Assembly: GCF_000390185.1 (NCBI RefSeq)
Contig: NZ_AQHR01000040.1
Location: 62,001 to 126,000 of the forward strand
Direction: 5' to 3'
From: Lunatimonas lonarensis
GTDB taxonomy: Bacteria; Bacteroidota; Bacteroidia; Cytophagales; Cyclobacteriaceae
DNA: 64,000 nt
Below the pieces are notes generated by a model. It had not been told where the DNA came from, did no database searches, and was given only the letters and a program-made list of their open reading frames with translations. This document shows, piece by piece, positions 26,801 to 35,990 of this stretch. The translations under genes and the position numbers were made by a program. The number at the start of each line of letters is the position of its first letter. The first letter of the stretch is position 1.

Positions 26801-26864
26801 ACGAACAAAATCCATTCTTGGTATAAGTAAATACAATATTAATTAACTCATTGTTCTGCAAAAA

Positions 26865-26879
26865 TCCAATTAAATTGGA
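26865..26879. promoter_or_regulatory. Palindrome upstream of the OmpA operon
   Basis: TCCAATT-A-AATTGGA is a perfect 7-bp inverted repeat around one base, 65 bp upstream of the first gene of the unit. It has the size of an operator, but no regulator gene is adjacent. Confidence 0.3.
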
Positions 26880-26983
26880 ATCAAAATCTATTTTTTTTAG
26901 GATTTTTGCCAGCATTTTCAATATCCCTGTCCGTAAAAATTAAAAGGCCACCCTTCACAGATAGCCTTCTTTAAGTAGTAATT

Positions 26984-29308
26984 CTATTTCTTCTTTTTGA
27001 AGCCACGACCACCTTTTTTTGGTTCTGGCTGGTTTTCGATTATTTCGACGGTTTCTGCATAGGTGAGGTTTTCGGCCTCCTTATCCTTCGGGATTTTAAA
27101 GTTGTTTTTACCAAACTTAATATAAGGTCCCCAGCGCCCGTTAAGGATTTCTATTTCTGGATTTTCCTCAAAGCTTTTGATGTGTTTTTTTGCATCAGCC
27201 TCTCTTTTTTCCTCGATCAGGCGGGTAGCATCCTCTTCGTTGATAGATAAAGGGTCATATTCTTTGCCAAGCGATACAAATTTTCCATCATGGCGTAGGT
27301 ATGGGCCGAACCGGCCAATGGCAGCTACGATTTTTTTGTCCTCGAAATACCCGACATCCCTCGGCAGCTTAAATAATTCTAGCGCATCTTCCAGGGTCAT
27401 GCTTTCTATAAACTGCCCTTTCTTCAAGCTGGCAAATTGCTTCTCCTCGTCCTCCTGATCTCCAATCTGAACAAGCGGACCAAATTTTCCCAACCGTGCA
27501 ATCACTTTTTTGCCGCTTTTTGGGTCTACACCCAATTCTCGGGAGGAGTTTACATCGGTACGTTTGATATGCTCTGTTTCTTCGACTTTTGTATGGAAGG
27601 ACTTGTAAAAGTTTTGGATCATTTCATCCCAGCTTTGTTCTCCATGCGCTATATGGTCAAATTCCTTTTCCACCTTTGCGGTGAATGAGAAATCTATCAC
27701 ATTGGGAAAATGCTCCACAAGGAAGTCGTTTACGACCATCGCTATGTTTGTGGGGAAAAGTTTGTTTTTATCTGCTCCAGTTATTTCGGTTTTTTGTGTT
27801 TCGTTGTAGTTTCCGGAGGAGATTACCATTTCTACGTATTTTCTTGGGACGCCCTCTCGCGACTCTTTGATTACGTAGTTTCGCTTTTGGATCGTGGAGA
27901 TGGTAGGTGCATAGGTGGATGGTCTGCCTATGCCCATTTCCTCCAGTTTTTTCACAAGCGATGCTTCCGTATACCTTGCCGGTGGACGGGAGAAACTCTG
28001 CCTTCCTTTCATTTCCTTCAGGGTCAGTGATTCACCTTCTTTCAACGGAGGAAGAATTCCTCTTCCGCCTTTTTCTTCCTCCTCATCCTCGTCCTCGGTA
28101 CTTTCGAGGTATACTTTTAAGAACCCTTCAAACTTGATCACTTCTCCACTGGCTACGAGTTGTTCGTTTGAGTTGGAGATGGAGATGGTCACATTTGTTT
28201 TTTCCAGCCTGGCGTCTGCCATTTGGGAGGCAATGGCCCGCTTCCAGATAAGTTCATATAGCCGCTGCTCGTTACGGTCTGAGCCCGCCTCAGGTACCGA
28301 AAAATCGGTAGGCCTCACCGCCTCGTGGGCTTCTTGAGCACCTTCAGATTTGGAGGTGAATTTCCGCTTTTGGTGGTATTCCTTTCCGTAGTTAGCTAGT
28401 ATCGCTGCCTCCGCCCCGGCCAGTGCCTCATCAGAAAGGTTGACACTGTCCGTTCGCATGTAGGTGATTTTGCCGGCCTCGTAGAGCTTTTGGGCAATAT
28501 TCATGGTTTGTGCCACCGAAAAATACAGCTTTCGGCTGGCTTCCTGCTGCAAGGTAGAGGTGGTGAATGGGGCAGCGGGGGATTTTTTTGCTGGTTTCGT
28601 CTCCAGGGATTTCACCGCAAAGCTCGCTTCCAGACAAGATTTCAGAAATGCTTCCGCCTCTTCTTTGGTTTCAAATTTTTTGGGCAGTTCGGCATGCAGC
28701 ACTTTTCCACCTACGTCAAACAAGGCGGTGATTCGATAGGAGGATACGGATTTGAATTTTTCGATTTCCCGTTCCCTGTCCACAATAAATCGCACGGCTA
28801 CCGACTGAACCCGTCCGGCGGAGAGGCCCGCCTTGATTTTTTTCCAAAGTACGGGGGAGAGTTCAAAGCCAACCAACCGATCGAGAATTCGCCGGGCCTG
28901 TTGGGCATTTACCAGATCAATGTCGATGTTTCGGGGATTTTCCATTGCCTTTGCAATGGCCGATTTCGTTATTTCCCTAAATACGATCCGCTTACTATTG
29001 GCGTCTTTCAGATCCAATACCTCCTTTAAATGCCAAGAAATGGCTTCTCCCTCACGGTCGTCGTCACTTGCCAAGTAGACCATCTCGGCGTCTTTGACAA
29101 GTTTTTTTAATTCTTTGATCACCTCCTTTTTATCGGCGGTGACTTCGTAGGTAGGCTTGAAGTGATTCTTAATGTCAATGGCGTGCTCTCCCTTGGGAAG
29201 GTCACGGACGTGTCCATAGCTGGAAGCTACCTTAAAGTCCTTTCCCAGATACCCTTCGATGGTTTTTGCTTTTGCTGGAGACTCGACTATGACTAAATTT
29301 TTTGGCAT
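26984..29308 (-). CDS. topA: DNA topoisomerase I
   Basis: Type IA topoisomerase that relaxes negative supercoils. The 774-residue protein has an N-terminal Toprim domain (VIVESPAKAKTIEGYLG, YLASDDDREGEAISWHL) and the catalytic Tyr283 in ITYMRTDSVN. The central topoisomerase core ends near 600 (GRPSTYAPTISTIQKR). The C-terminal part carries repeat-type domains (KFGPLVQIGD, RFGPYLRHDGKFVSLG, RWGPYIKFG) and a Lys-rich tail in place of Cys4 zinc fingers, as usual in Bacteroidota. It has its own unit, divergent from the SixA-like gene. Confidence 0.97.
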   Translation of the reverse strand: MPKNLVIVESPAKAKTIEGYLGKDFKVASSYGHVRDLPKGEHAIDIKNHFKPTYEVTADKKEVIKELKKLVKDAEMVYLASDDDREGEAISWHLKEVLDLKDANSKRIVFREITKSAIAKAMENPRNIDIDLVNAQQARRILDRLVGFELSPVLWKKIKAGLSAGRVQSVAVRFIVDREREIEKFKSVSSYRITALFDVGGKVLHAELPKKFETKEEAEAFLKSCLEASFAVKSLETKPAKKSPAAPFTTSTLQQEASRKLYFSVAQTMNIAQKLYEAGKITYMRTDSVNLSDEALAGAEAAILANYGKEYHQKRKFTSKSEGAQEAHEAVRPTDFSVPEAGSDRNEQRLYELIWKRAIASQMADARLEKTNVTISISNSNEQLVASGEVIKFEGFLKVYLESTEDEDEEEEKGGRGILPPLKEGESLTLKEMKGRQSFSRPPARYTEASLVKKLEEMGIGRPSTYAPTISTIQKRNYVIKESREGVPRKYVEMVISSGNYNETQKTEITGADKNKLFPTNIAMVVNDFLVEHFPNVIDFSFTAKVEKEFDHIAHGEQSWDEMIQNFYKSFHTKVEETEHIKRTDVNSSRELGVDPKSGKKVIARLGKFGPLVQIGDQEDEEKQFASLKKGQFIESMTLEDALELFKLPRDVGYFEDKKIVAAIGRFGPYLRHDGKFVSLGKEYDPLSINEEDATRLIEEKREADAKKHIKSFEENPEIEILNGRWGPYIKFGKNNFKIPKDKEAENLTYAETVEIIENQPEPKKGGRGFKKKK

Positions 29309-29470
29309 CGTATATTGGTTGTTATTCCCGGAAACCCCTCGTTTCTCGTAAATTTGGGCTAAAAATAGAGGTCATTATAATCAAGTGCAAATATTAAGGG
29401 CAGGCAATTTTTTTCAGGTAGGTATATTCTGCACTGAAATTACTAATTCTACACGCAAAATAAGGACAAG

Positions 29471-29947
29471 GTGAAACGAATACTTACACTTTTGAGACAT
29501 GGAGAGGCAGAGATAGGGTATGGAATGCGCGAAGACTATGTAAGGAATCTTACCGGACACGGGGTCAGCCAATTGACAAGGCTCAGCAACGTATTGGATA
29601 GCAGGCAGATTTACTTCGACCTAACTCTCTACAGCCCCGCTAGACGCACGACTCAGACCATGGAAATCCTGGACGGGAAATTGGAGTTGGGTGTCAAGAT
29701 TTCAGATAGGGGCATCTATGAATCCTCCTTGGCAGAGCTGCTTCGCGTGGTGCAGAAGCTTCCGCCGACCTATAACCAGGTTCTTTTGGTCGGACATAAT
29801 CCAGGTATTACCCACCTACAGGGCTACTTGAGTGGGGATTCGTCGATTATGTTTTCTCCAGGCATGTTGGTACGGGTGTCGCTCGACGTGGAAGGCTGGG
29901 ACTTGGTTTCCCGCTCTTCGGCCACATTATTGGAGGTAATTCAGTGA
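29471..29947 (+). CDS. SixA-like histidine phosphatase
   Basis: Small phosphoglycerate-mutase-fold phosphatase of 158 residues. The catalytic motif LLRHGEAE carries Arg9, His10 and Gly11, and a second His is in LVGHNPGITHL. The length and the absence of other domains fit SixA, which removes phosphate from phosphohistidine in E. coli. The GTG start is the only one that keeps the RHG motif at the N terminus. It lies upstream of the MATE gene but a promoter separates them. The true substrate is not certain. Confidence 0.85.
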   Translation: MKRILTLLRHGEAEIGYGMREDYVRNLTGHGVSQLTRLSNVLDSRQIYFDLTLYSPARRTTQTMEILDGKLELGVKISDRGIYESSLAELLRVVQKLPPTYNQVLLVGHNPGITHLQGYLSGDSSIMFSPGMLVRVSLDVEGWDLVSRSSATLLEVIQ

Positions 29948-30049
29948 AGGGTATTTCCACGCTTGATCTTTAACTCATGGCATAACCCTAAATCCCAGCT
30001 GTCCTTATGCCTTCCCGCTGAAATATTTTTTAGTAGGAAAGAAAAGATT

Positions 30050-30057
30050 TAGTTTTG
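30050..30057 (+). promoter_or_regulatory. -7 box of the MATE gene
   Basis: TAGTTTTG matches TAnnTTTG exactly. It overlaps the upstream TTG at 30055, which rules that codon out as the start and supports ATG 30082, giving a leader of about 18 bases. Confidence 0.55.
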
Positions 30058-30081
30058 CCGAATTCAAAATCCAACTGGATC

Positions 30082-31479
30082 ATGGCACAGCGTATAAGGC
30101 TCTTTTTTACATTGTTTCGGGACGCAATCCGCGGACAAGAGCAGGATTATACGCGCATTTCCCTGAAAACGGGTATATTTCTACTGGCCGTTCCGATGAT
30201 CCTAGAGATGCTGATGGAGTCTCTGTTCGCAGTAGTTGATATTTTTTTTGTGGGAAAACTCGGTGAGCATGCCATGGCTACCGTAGGGCTTACAGAAGCC
30301 ATGCTGACAATTGTCTATTCGGTTGGGGTGGGGGTCAGTATGGCGGGCACTGCACTGGTGGCACGTCGCTTTGGCGAACGGGATTATCACCGCGCCGGAA
30401 CGGTTTCTTTTCAGCTGTTGTTGGTTGGCCTGGTGTCATCGGCAGCCATGGGGATAGCGGGGTTTATCTATGCGGAGGAGCTGCTTATCCTGATGGGTGC
30501 CGAGCCTGAGTTGATTTCTTCCGGGGCGGGATTTACCCGGATCATCATGGCAGGGAATATGGCCATCCTCCTTCTCTTTTTAATCAACGGAATTTTCCGG
30601 GGTGCGGGGCAGCCCCACCTTGCCATGCGGGCGCTCTGGATTTCCAATGGACTCAATATCGTTTTGGATCCACTGTTTATCTTTGGCTGGGGTGACTTCG
30701 ATGGCTGGGGCCTGGAGGGAGCTGCATGGGCCACTACTTTGGGGCGTTCGGTTGGGGTGGTGTATCAACTCTACCATTTGCTCAATGGAAAACACAGGCT
30801 GGTCATCGTTAGGAGTAATCTTAAGGTTCGATGGAAGACATTGAAGCATATTTCCAAAATTTCAATCGGTGGTATGGGCCAATTTTTGGTGGACGGAGCT
30901 GCGTGGATTGTCTTGACCCGATTGGCCGCTGATTTCGGAAGTGCCACCGTGGCGGGGTATACGGTGGCATTTCGAATTCTGATTTTCAGCCTAATGCCTG
31001 CCTGGGGACTTTCGGCTGCTGCCTCTACCTTGGTGGGCCAAAGCTTGGGTGCTGGCAAGTATTTTCGGGCAGAACTGTCAGCCTATTATACGGCAAGGTA
31101 CAACCTGATTTTTTTGGGTTTGGTAACTGGTCTTTACCTGGTGTTTGCCGATACGATTGTCGGTTGGTTTACCGATATTCCGGAGGTTGTACACGTAGCT
31201 TCGAGAGGCTTAAAGATTACCGTATTGGGCTATGTCTTTTTTGCGGTCGGTATGGTGATGATCCAAGCCTTCAACGGTGCCGGAGACACCAAGACACCCG
31301 CCTACATCAACATCGTTGTCTTTTGGCTCCTGGAAATTCCCTTGGCTTACATCGCTGCTCGATATGCGGGCTGGGGACCCGATGGGATTTTTATCGTAAT
31401 CGCATTTTGCCACTCCCTGCATGCATTGGTTGCACTTTGGTTTTTTCGAAAGGGATACTGGAAAAAGACAAAGGTTTGA
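30082..31479 (+). CDS. MATE family efflux transporter
   Basis: Inner-membrane multidrug/toxin exporter driven by Na+ or H+, 465 residues with twelve predicted membrane segments in two MatE halves. Recognisable features include LLAVPMILEMLMESLFAVVD in the first segment, FVGKLGEHAMATVGL, and the second-half FRILIFSLMPAWGLSAAAST. The ATG at 30082 is chosen because the upstream TTG lies in the -7 box. It is convergent with fdhD across two hairpins. The exported compound cannot be predicted. Confidence 0.93.
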   Translation: MAQRIRLFFTLFRDAIRGQEQDYTRISLKTGIFLLAVPMILEMLMESLFAVVDIFFVGKLGEHAMATVGLTEAMLTIVYSVGVGVSMAGTALVARRFGERDYHRAGTVSFQLLLVGLVSSAAMGIAGFIYAEELLILMGAEPELISSGAGFTRIIMAGNMAILLLFLINGIFRGAGQPHLAMRALWISNGLNIVLDPLFIFGWGDFDGWGLEGAAWATTLGRSVGVVYQLYHLLNGKHRLVIVRSNLKVRWKTLKHISKISIGGMGQFLVDGAAWIVLTRLAADFGSATVAGYTVAFRILIFSLMPAWGLSAAASTLVGQSLGAGKYFRAELSAYYTARYNLIFLGLVTGLYLVFADTIVGWFTDIPEVVHVASRGLKITVLGYVFFAVGMVMIQAFNGAGDTKTPAYINIVVFWLLEIPLAYIAARYAGWGPDGIFIVIAFCHSLHALVALWFFRKGYWKKTKV

Positions 31480-31497
31480 GGCAGACTTCCGTCTGTC
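31480..31497 (+). terminator. Hairpin after the MATE gene
   Basis: GGCAGAC-TTCC-GTCTGTC, seven pairs with one G-T wobble, directly after the stop codon, with a short T-run (GCTTTTTAAT) about 13 bases later. Probably helps end the MATE transcript. Confidence 0.5.
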
Positions 31498-31621
31498 GAA
31501 AGGGTTGGCTTTTTAATCTATTTCGAAAAAGTCGCCGGTATTTTTAAGGCCGGCCCGATCACCAGATTTGGTGGTTTATGTGAAAAATAATATATTTTAT
31601 TAAATAGTTTAAAAAAATAGC

Positions 31622-31653
31622 TTAAAAAATACCCCGATCACGGTATTTTTTAA
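31622..31653. terminator. Bidirectional terminator between MATE and fdhD
   Basis: Perfect 12-bp stem TTAAAAAATACC / GGTATTTTTTAA around an 8-base loop. The A-run and T-run make it a good intrinsic terminator on both strands, as expected between convergent genes. Confidence 0.8.
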
Positions 31654-31734
31654 ACCAAGCCCCGTACCTACCTTTGGTCTAGGTGATAAAGTTTTTGAGC
31701 TTCACTTTTAGGCAAGCTTCACGTGGGAATTTGT

Positions 31735-32613
31735 TTAGTGATTTTTGCCACCCACACCTTTTATCCTTTCGGGATAGGAGTAACAATTGAATCCCTGCTT
31801 TTTCAAAAAGCCGATCAAGGCGATTCCTTTATGGTATGCAAGGTCTACGGCCAAGCTACTGGGTGCTCCTAGGGCAGCCAATAGAGGCACGCCCGCCATG
31901 GCAGCCTTTTGGACAAGTTCGAAGCTTATCCTGCCACTGAGCAAGACAATTCGATCAGGGTGGGGCAGGTAGCCCTCCTGAAATGCGGCGCCAATCAGTT
32001 TGTCCATGGCATTGTGGCGGCCTACATCCTCTCTCAGTAGGAGTCCCTTTCCGGATTGATCAAACAAAACGGCGGCATGCAAACCACCGGTATACTTAAA
32101 AGCAGTCTGTTCTTCGTTCAAAAAGGCAGTTAGTCCACTGATTACCTCGGCATTTACCGAAAAATTGACGGGTAGGTTCAACGTAGGAGCGATTCGGCTG
32201 CACACCTCTTCCAGACTGGACTTCCCGCATACGCCGCAGCTGGAGTTGGCGATGAAATTCCGATCGGTTGCGCTCAAGTCCGGCACTAGCCCACCGGTTA
32301 GACGAACGATCACTACATTTCCCTCTTCCTCGGGTTTTACCCGTTTGCAATACCGCATGGACAAGATATCTGCGAGCCCTTGGATGATCCCCTCGGCGAG
32401 GAGAAAACCCACAGCCAAGTCAAAATCCTGTCCTGGGGTTCGCATGGTCACGTATAGGTTTTTTTCTTGCCAAGTGCTGTCCGCCTGCCATTGAAGCCGA
32501 ATTTGAAGCGGTTCTTCTACGGCAACTAAATCCAACTCGGCATCTTGATGTGGGTTTCCGAATTGAAATCGGTATATAGGAATTTTTTGCACCGGGCCGA
32601 TCAATTTCCTCAT
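31735..32613 (-). CDS. fdhD: Formate dehydrogenase accessory sulfurtransferase
   Basis: Transfers sulfur to the molybdenum cofactor of formate-dehydrogenase-type enzymes. The 292-residue protein has the FdhD pattern TMRTPGQDFDLAVGFLLAEGI and the catalytic Cys126-x-x-Cys129 (SSCGVCGKSS), plus LLREDVGRHNAMDKLIG and the late SGRISFELVQKAAMAG. Its ATG overlaps the stop of the oxidoreductase gene (ATGA), so the pair is translationally coupled. It indicates that the upstream enzyme needs a sulfurated Mo cofactor. Confidence 0.95.
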   Translation of the reverse strand: MRKLIGPVQKIPIYRFQFGNPHQDAELDLVAVEEPLQIRLQWQADSTWQEKNLYVTMRTPGQDFDLAVGFLLAEGIIQGLADILSMRYCKRVKPEEEGNVVIVRLTGGLVPDLSATDRNFIANSSCGVCGKSSLEEVCSRIAPTLNLPVNFSVNAEVISGLTAFLNEEQTAFKYTGGLHAAVLFDQSGKGLLLREDVGRHNAMDKLIGAAFQEGYLPHPDRIVLLSGRISFELVQKAAMAGVPLLAALGAPSSLAVDLAYHKGIALIGFLKKQGFNCYSYPERIKGVGGKNH

Positions 32614-34892
32614 AGGTGTAGTTTTTCGATGCTTACTTCGATGAATTTTGATGCCGGGCAGTGGCTCTCCGGAGAATGGCTATCCAAGGCCACCAATACA
32701 TTTCCCTCAGGAAAATACATCGCAGCGGAGCCTTCCGGGAGTTCGTAGGGAAGTGCCGCAAATCCGCTCAGGACGCGCTCCTGTCCCTGAAAAAAGCTTG
32801 TAATCCGTGTTTTGTCTCCTTGCCGAAGGTGTTTGCGCTCCATATCCACTGGATTCATCAGCACAACTTGCCTTGAATCACGAACTCCCCTATATCGGTC
32901 ATCGAGTCCGTAGATAGTGGTATTGAATTGGTCGTGGCTTCGCAATGTCATGAGAACATAATTTCCAGGGGCCACCTGAGGTGGAGAGATTGGGTTCACT
33001 GTGAAAACAGCTTTTCCGTCTGCTGTCTGAAACTTCCTTTCCCTGGCACCATTAGGGAGGTAGAATCCTCCCGGTTCGCGGACCCGTTTATTATACTGCT
33101 CGAATCCGGGAATCACGGCCTCAATTTTCTCCCGGATAAGATCGTAGTTCCCTGCCAGGTCTTCCCACGGCGTTGCATGATCGGTTCCCAAGACCACCCG
33201 TGCCAGTCCACAAATGATGGCCACCTCACTTCTTAATTCGCCAGAGGCAGGGGGGAGGTCTCCCATGGACATGCGAACCCGTCCGGCAGTGTCTTCGGTT
33301 GTTACAAATTGCCGGCCATTTGGGGTAAGATCTTCTTCGGTGCGTCCAAGACAGGGAAGTATGAGGGCTGTTTTTCCATGGATCAGGTGGCTGCGATTCA
33401 GTTTGGTAGAAACATGGACGGTAAGGTCGCATCCACGCAACGCTTCGAATACCTGTTCCGTGTCAGGCGTTGCCAGGGCAAAATTACCTCCCAAGCCAAA
33501 AAACACCCTAGCTTTGCCCTTTTCCATGGCCTCGATGGCCTGAATGGTTCCGAATCCCTCTTTTCTCGGAGGCACAAATGAAAAGGCGTCTCCGAGCTTT
33601 TCGAGGAAAGGTTCCGGCATCTTTTCCCAGATTCCCATGGTGCGGTCGCCCTGCACGTTTGAGTGACCCCTCACGGGCAAGGTCCCTGCGCCCGGCTTGC
33701 CCATGGCTCCTTTTAATAATAGAAGGTTGACGATTTCCCGGATGGTACTTTCGGCATTTCGTTGTTGGGTAATACCCATGGCCCATGCGATGATGATTCG
33801 TCTAGAATGCATCATCAAGGACGCTGCTTCTCTAATTTCGGCTTCTTTCAATCCGGAAGCGCGGATCAGTTCATCCAGTGACAAGGAATCCAGGTGGGCT
33901 ATCAAAGCGTCGTATCCCTTGGTATAGCTACGGATGAACGCATGGTCAAAGACAGTTCCTGGATGCTTTTGTTCTTCTTCCCACAAGAGCTTTTGAATGG
34001 CAAGCAAGAATGCTTGGTCTCCGTTGATCTGTACCGGCAAAAACAAATCTTGCAATGAAGTGGGCGACCCGACCCATTCCCATGGTTTTTGGGGATGTCG
34101 GAAGGCCATCAAGCCAGCTTCGGGCAGGGGGTTAACGGCTATGATTTTTCCACCTGATTTCTTGAGCTTCTGTAATTCGGTCAGCATTCTGGGGGCGTTG
34201 GTGCCGGGGTTTTGTCCCATGACCATAAGCACTTCTGCCTGTTGGATGTCGGATAGGGTGACCGAAGCCTTGCCTATCCCAAGGGTCTGTTTCAAGGCTA
34301 CCCCGGAGGCTTCGTGGCACATATTAGAACAATCGGGAAGGTTATTGGTGCCCAGCATCCGCACAAAAGTCTGGTAGATAAAGGCGGCTTCGTTGCTGGT
34401 TCTACCGGAGGTATACCAAATCGATTGGTCTGGACTGTCCAACGCCTTGAGGTGGTTGGATATTTCGTTAAATGCAGCTTCCCAGCTTATCGCTTCGTAA
34501 TGGGAACTACCGGGTTTGAGAATAAGGGGCTCCGTAATCCTTCCCTGCTTTTCAAGCCAATGGTCGTCTTTTTCCAGAAGAGCCAAGACGCTGTTTTGTT
34601 GGAAAAAGCGGCGGTCTACGTGGTTCTTGGTTATTTCCCACGCTACCGCTTTCGCACCGTTTTCACAATACTCCGCCACCGATGAGACCTCGTCTGGATC
34701 CGGGTCGGGCCAGGCGCAGCTAGGGCAATCAAATCCCTTTGGCTGATTGAGTTTGAAGAGGGTTTTAACGCCTCTCCCTATATAGGTTTCTTCCCAAATT
34801 CTGTAAGCAACGGAACGTATGGACGGCAATCCGGCAGCGCTTTCCGGCGTGGGAATTGGGACGGTTTTTGGTTTGGGCAATGACTTTGACAT
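32610..34892 (-). CDS. FdhF/YdeP-type molybdopterin oxidoreductase
   Basis: Mo/W-bis-MGD enzyme of the DMSO-reductase superfamily, 760 residues, close in layout to E. coli YdeP. The N-terminal motif GFDCPSCAWPDPD is typical of this subgroup. Further blocks are IWYTSGRTSNEAAF, CSNMCHEASG, VMGQNPGTNAPRM, GNFALATPD and RGVRDSRQVVLMNP. There is no signal peptide, so it acts in the cytoplasm. No Fe-S, cytochrome b or NAD-binding subunit is next to it, and only fdhD is coupled. Members are often called formate dehydrogenases, but the activity is largely untested; YdeP has been linked to acid resistance. Confidence 0.88.
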   Translation of the reverse strand: MSKSLPKPKTVPIPTPESAAGLPSIRSVAYRIWEETYIGRGVKTLFKLNQPKGFDCPSCAWPDPDPDEVSSVAEYCENGAKAVAWEITKNHVDRRFFQQNSVLALLEKDDHWLEKQGRITEPLILKPGSSHYEAISWEAAFNEISNHLKALDSPDQSIWYTSGRTSNEAAFIYQTFVRMLGTNNLPDCSNMCHEASGVALKQTLGIGKASVTLSDIQQAEVLMVMGQNPGTNAPRMLTELQKLKKSGGKIIAVNPLPEAGLMAFRHPQKPWEWVGSPTSLQDLFLPVQINGDQAFLLAIQKLLWEEEQKHPGTVFDHAFIRSYTKGYDALIAHLDSLSLDELIRASGLKEAEIREAASLMMHSRRIIIAWAMGITQQRNAESTIREIVNLLLLKGAMGKPGAGTLPVRGHSNVQGDRTMGIWEKMPEPFLEKLGDAFSFVPPRKEGFGTIQAIEAMEKGKARVFFGLGGNFALATPDTEQVFEALRGCDLTVHVSTKLNRSHLIHGKTALILPCLGRTEEDLTPNGRQFVTTEDTAGRVRMSMGDLPPASGELRSEVAIICGLARVVLGTDHATPWEDLAGNYDLIREKIEAVIPGFEQYNKRVREPGGFYLPNGARERKFQTADGKAVFTVNPISPPQVAPGNYVLMTLRSHDQFNTTIYGLDDRYRGVRDSRQVVLMNPVDMERKHLRQGDKTRITSFFQGQERVLSGFAALPYELPEGSAAMYFPEGNVLVALDSHSPESHCPASKFIEVSIEKLHL

Positions 34893-34963
34893 GATCGGTA
34901 CGGTGAGATAAAGGTGCTGTCAGGTTGCTTTTTACTACGTAAACCAGTTTTTCGTTCCCGGTC

Positions 34964-34995
34964 TTTGGAAGTAAAAATATGTTATTGTATGTTTA
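34964..34995 (+). promoter_or_regulatory. Promoter of the TIM-barrel/sulfatase unit
   Basis: TTTG at 34964-34967, 20 bp spacer, then TATGTTTA at 34988-34995 (one mismatch to TAnnTTTG). The ATG at 35000 follows after 4 bases, so the mRNA would be essentially leaderless. Confidence 0.5.
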
Positions 34996-34999
34996 ATTC

Positions 35000-35869
35000 A
35001 TGAATAAATATTTGGTTTTTCTATTTTCATCTGTGATAGCTGCCTGTGGATCACCCCGGACGCTTGACAACCCGTTTTATGCCTTTAATAATTGTATGCG
35101 CACCATGGTGGATTGCCCTGAAGGCGTATTGGATCAGGTGACCTTGGTAAGCAGTCTAGGATTCGATGCGCTGGGTGGCCAAGAAACGGTTGATTTGGAG
35201 GGGTTAAAGGATGAGCTTGATCGCAGAGGCATGGCACTCCCGGAGGTCTACATTGGCGTTTACCTACGAGATGGCGCCCTTGTGCTTCCGGATAATTGGG
35301 AGGCTATGCTATCCCTTTTCCGAGGCACCGAAACCCTATTTGCTCTTCACGTGCATGTAGAGGGCTATGCCGCGAGGGAAGAATCAATAGATTCACGACT
35401 GGTGCGGGAGTTTACCAAGCTGGCCAAGCAGGCAGAAGAATTTCAAATCCAAATGGGCATCTATCCCCACCATGCGTTCTATTGTGAAACTACCCAGCAT
35501 GCCAGAGAGCTCGCAGTGGCGGTCAATCACCCTCGCTTTGGGATGACGCTCAATCTTTGCCACTTGCTGAAAGTGGAGGGAGCAGAGGGATGGGAACAGC
35601 GTGTGGATGGGCTTATTCCGCAGCTCAAGATGGTGTCCATTCACGGTGCTGACGATGGGGATACACAGTCTATGGGTTGGGATCGCCTGATTCGTCCACT
35701 TGGCGAGGGCAGCTTTGACACCTTTCGTTTTGTGAGTTACCTTCGTGACAAAGGGTATACGGGTATGTTCGGCTTGCAATGCTACGGTATTAGACAGGAT
35801 TGCGCGGAGGCATTGCGAAAATCCCAGCAAGCTTGGCGTTCCTTTCAGACGCGGTATGCGGAAAAATAA
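35000..35869 (+). CDS. Sugar-phosphate isomerase/epimerase-type TIM-barrel lipoprotein
   Basis: AP-endonuclease-2-fold TIM barrel of 289 residues. A lipoprotein signal ends at Cys16 (SSVIAAC), so the protein is exported and membrane-anchored, unlike cytoplasmic isomerases. Barrel strands with metal-ligand-type residues are LFALHVHVEG, MGIYPHH, FGMTLNLCHL and MVSIHGADDGD. The end (YTGMFGLQCYGI) fits the last strand. It leads the sulfatase genes and shares their promoter, which suggests it acts on a sugar released or reshaped in the periplasm. The specific reaction is unknown. Confidence 0.82.
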   Translation: MNKYLVFLFSSVIAACGSPRTLDNPFYAFNNCMRTMVDCPEGVLDQVTLVSSLGFDALGGQETVDLEGLKDELDRRGMALPEVYIGVYLRDGALVLPDNWEAMLSLFRGTETLFALHVHVEGYAAREESIDSRLVREFTKLAKQAEEFQIQMGIYPHHAFYCETTQHARELAVAVNHPRFGMTLNLCHLLKVEGAEGWEQRVDGLIPQLKMVSIHGADDGDTQSMGWDRLIRPLGEGSFDTFRFVSYLRDKGYTGMFGLQCYGIRQDCAEALRKSQQAWRSFQTRYAEK

Positions 35870-35990
35870 TGGGCTTAGCCAATGATATGGGCGGAACCCT
35901 TCTATTTTCCGTATTTCGCGGATTATCAGAAGAGCTGTTTGTGGAGAATGCTATTATACTTGATGGAAAAACAAACCTTTCCCTGAACCC

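Noticed and set aside
26736-26921. 61-residue minus-strand open frame upstream of the OmpA operon
   Set aside because: Overlaps the signal peptide of the 384-residue gene in another frame and covers its promoter area.
28490-29029. 179-residue open frame antisense to topA
   Set aside because: Shadow of topA; composition is Phe/Gly-rich as expected from the opposite frame.
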